64,000 nt of DNA from Misgurnus anguillicaudatus. Taxonomy: Eukaryota > Chordata > Actinopteri > Cypriniformes > Cobitidae. Positions 63,411-64,000 of the stretch are shown here, in pieces; positions within the stretch are counted from its first letter, which is position 1, and each line of letters opens with the position of its first letter. A model generated the notes under the pieces. The model made no database searches. It was not told the DNA's origin and was given only the letters and a program-made list of their open reading frames with translations. The stretch is from positions 36,242,001 to 36,306,000 of the forward strand of contig NC_073340.2 of NCBI RefSeq assembly GCF_027580225.2. The letters are read 5' to 3'. A program made the translations under genes and the position numbers.

Positions 63411-64000
63411 CTCCTCGGGACCTCGATCGTGAAGCCAACGCTGAAGAGGTCTCATATGGAGCAGTCCGAGCGGTGTCACGGCCGCTGCTGCTGCCATACG
63501 CCTCAGGAGTCTCTGAAATTGTTTCAGAGGGACCGCATTCTTCCCTCGGAATGAACCGAGGCAAGTCAGAATTGATTGGACGCGCTCTTCTGTCAAACGC
63601 GCCGATAAATCGATCGAGTCCAGTTCCATACCGAGAAAAGAGATCCTCTGCGTGGGACAGAGTTTGCTTTTTTTCAGTTGACCCGAAGACCCAAACGGGC
63701 GAGATGTTGAAGCGTTAGATCTCTGTGTTCGCACAGCGTCCGCCGAGAATGCGCTATTATAAGCCAATCGTCGAGGTAAGCCAAAATGCGAACACCGCTC
63801 TCTCTGAGGGGTTTTAACGCCGCCTCCACTACTTTCGTGAATACACAGGGAGAGAGAGACAGCCCGAACGGTAAAACTTTGTATTGATATGCCCGACCCT
63901 CGAACGCAAACCGGAGAAACAGTCTGTGACGAGGGAGAATGGACACATGAAAATACGCGTCTTTCAGGTCTATTGCTGCAAACCAATCTTGGGGGCGTAT
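63411..64000 (-). pseudogene. DIRS copy 2 reverse transcriptase, partial
   Basis: VLPFGLSLSPCVFTKVVEAA and ILAYLDDWLIIAHS are in one frame, then a base is missing near 63680 within an A-run, and FLGMELDSIDLSARLTEERV follows in another frame. Truncated by the window edge. Confidence 0.75.

Larger units (their letters stand above)
60555..64000 (-). mobile_element. Second DIRS-type element, antisense, frameshifted, runs off the window
   Basis: Same family as 16490-22767. 60555-60770 is the terminal repeat (with TATATAAGG), 60833-60942 the internal complementary region, then the recombinase, RNase H and RT on the minus strand. RT and recombinase have single-base indels. The 5' part lies beyond base 64000. 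Confidence 0.85.

Noticed and set aside
63075..63554. 159-codon plus-strand ORF over DIRS copy 2
   Set aside because: Antisense shadow of the RNase H/RT region.

Overview
The window is eukaryotic nuclear DNA, most likely from a teleost fish and plausibly a cyprinid. Coding sequence is split into short exons with GT/AG junctions. Most of the rest is interspersed repeats of fish-like types: a DIRS-type tyrosine-recombinase retrotransposon with fish-like proteins, many hAT and Harbinger-like DNA elements with intact target-site duplications, a Tc1-like copy, a LINE fragment and solo LTRs. The species call is inference; the gene structure and element boundaries are read directly from the bases.

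The cellular content is two head-to-tail genes of one family on the minus strand. Gene B runs from a signal-peptide exon at 39.4 kb to a stop codon at 10418. I can place 15 coding exons that add up to 2823 bp (940 codons plus stop) with consistent splice phases throughout. The product reads: signal peptide, Thr-rich stalk, D8C1, D8C2, Thr-rich linker, D8C3, D8C4, EGF-like module, bipartite ZP domain, furin-type site, short hydrophilic tail. This is the architecture of uromodulin / GP2 / OIT3-like secreted or surface ZP proteins. Gene A is a paralogue of which only the promoter, signal-peptide exon and two small exons (6878 to 7581) lie in the window; the rest must continue beyond base 1.

Layout: 1-9.5 kb is duplicated block copy A (gene A 5' end and its first large intron, loaded with nested hAT elements). 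10.1-15.9 kb is the 3' half of gene B. 16.5-22.8 kb is a full-length DIRS-type element inside a gene B intron. 23.0-24.2 kb holds gene B exons for D8C1, D8C2 and a linker. 25.4-39.4 kb is copy B of the duplicated block, forming the giant gene B intron up to the 5' exons. 40.2-47.7 kb is a 7.5 kb repeat-family insertion absent from copy A, including a 133-bp tandem array split by a hAT element. 47.7-49.5 kb is the rest of copy B. 49.6-54 kb is a wrecked Ty3/Gypsy-like element with a solo LTR in gag. 54.8-59.6 kb is a large repeat with nested hAT and LINE insertions. 59.6-60.4 kb is a 726-bp palindromic element. 60.6 kb to the end is a second, antisense, frameshifted DIRS copy that leaves the window.

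The most interesting points are the alternating 6-Cys and 10-Cys D8C modules of gene B, the tandem paralogue, the textbook DIRS circle-junction architecture, and paralogous empty sites that allow insertions to be ordered in time.
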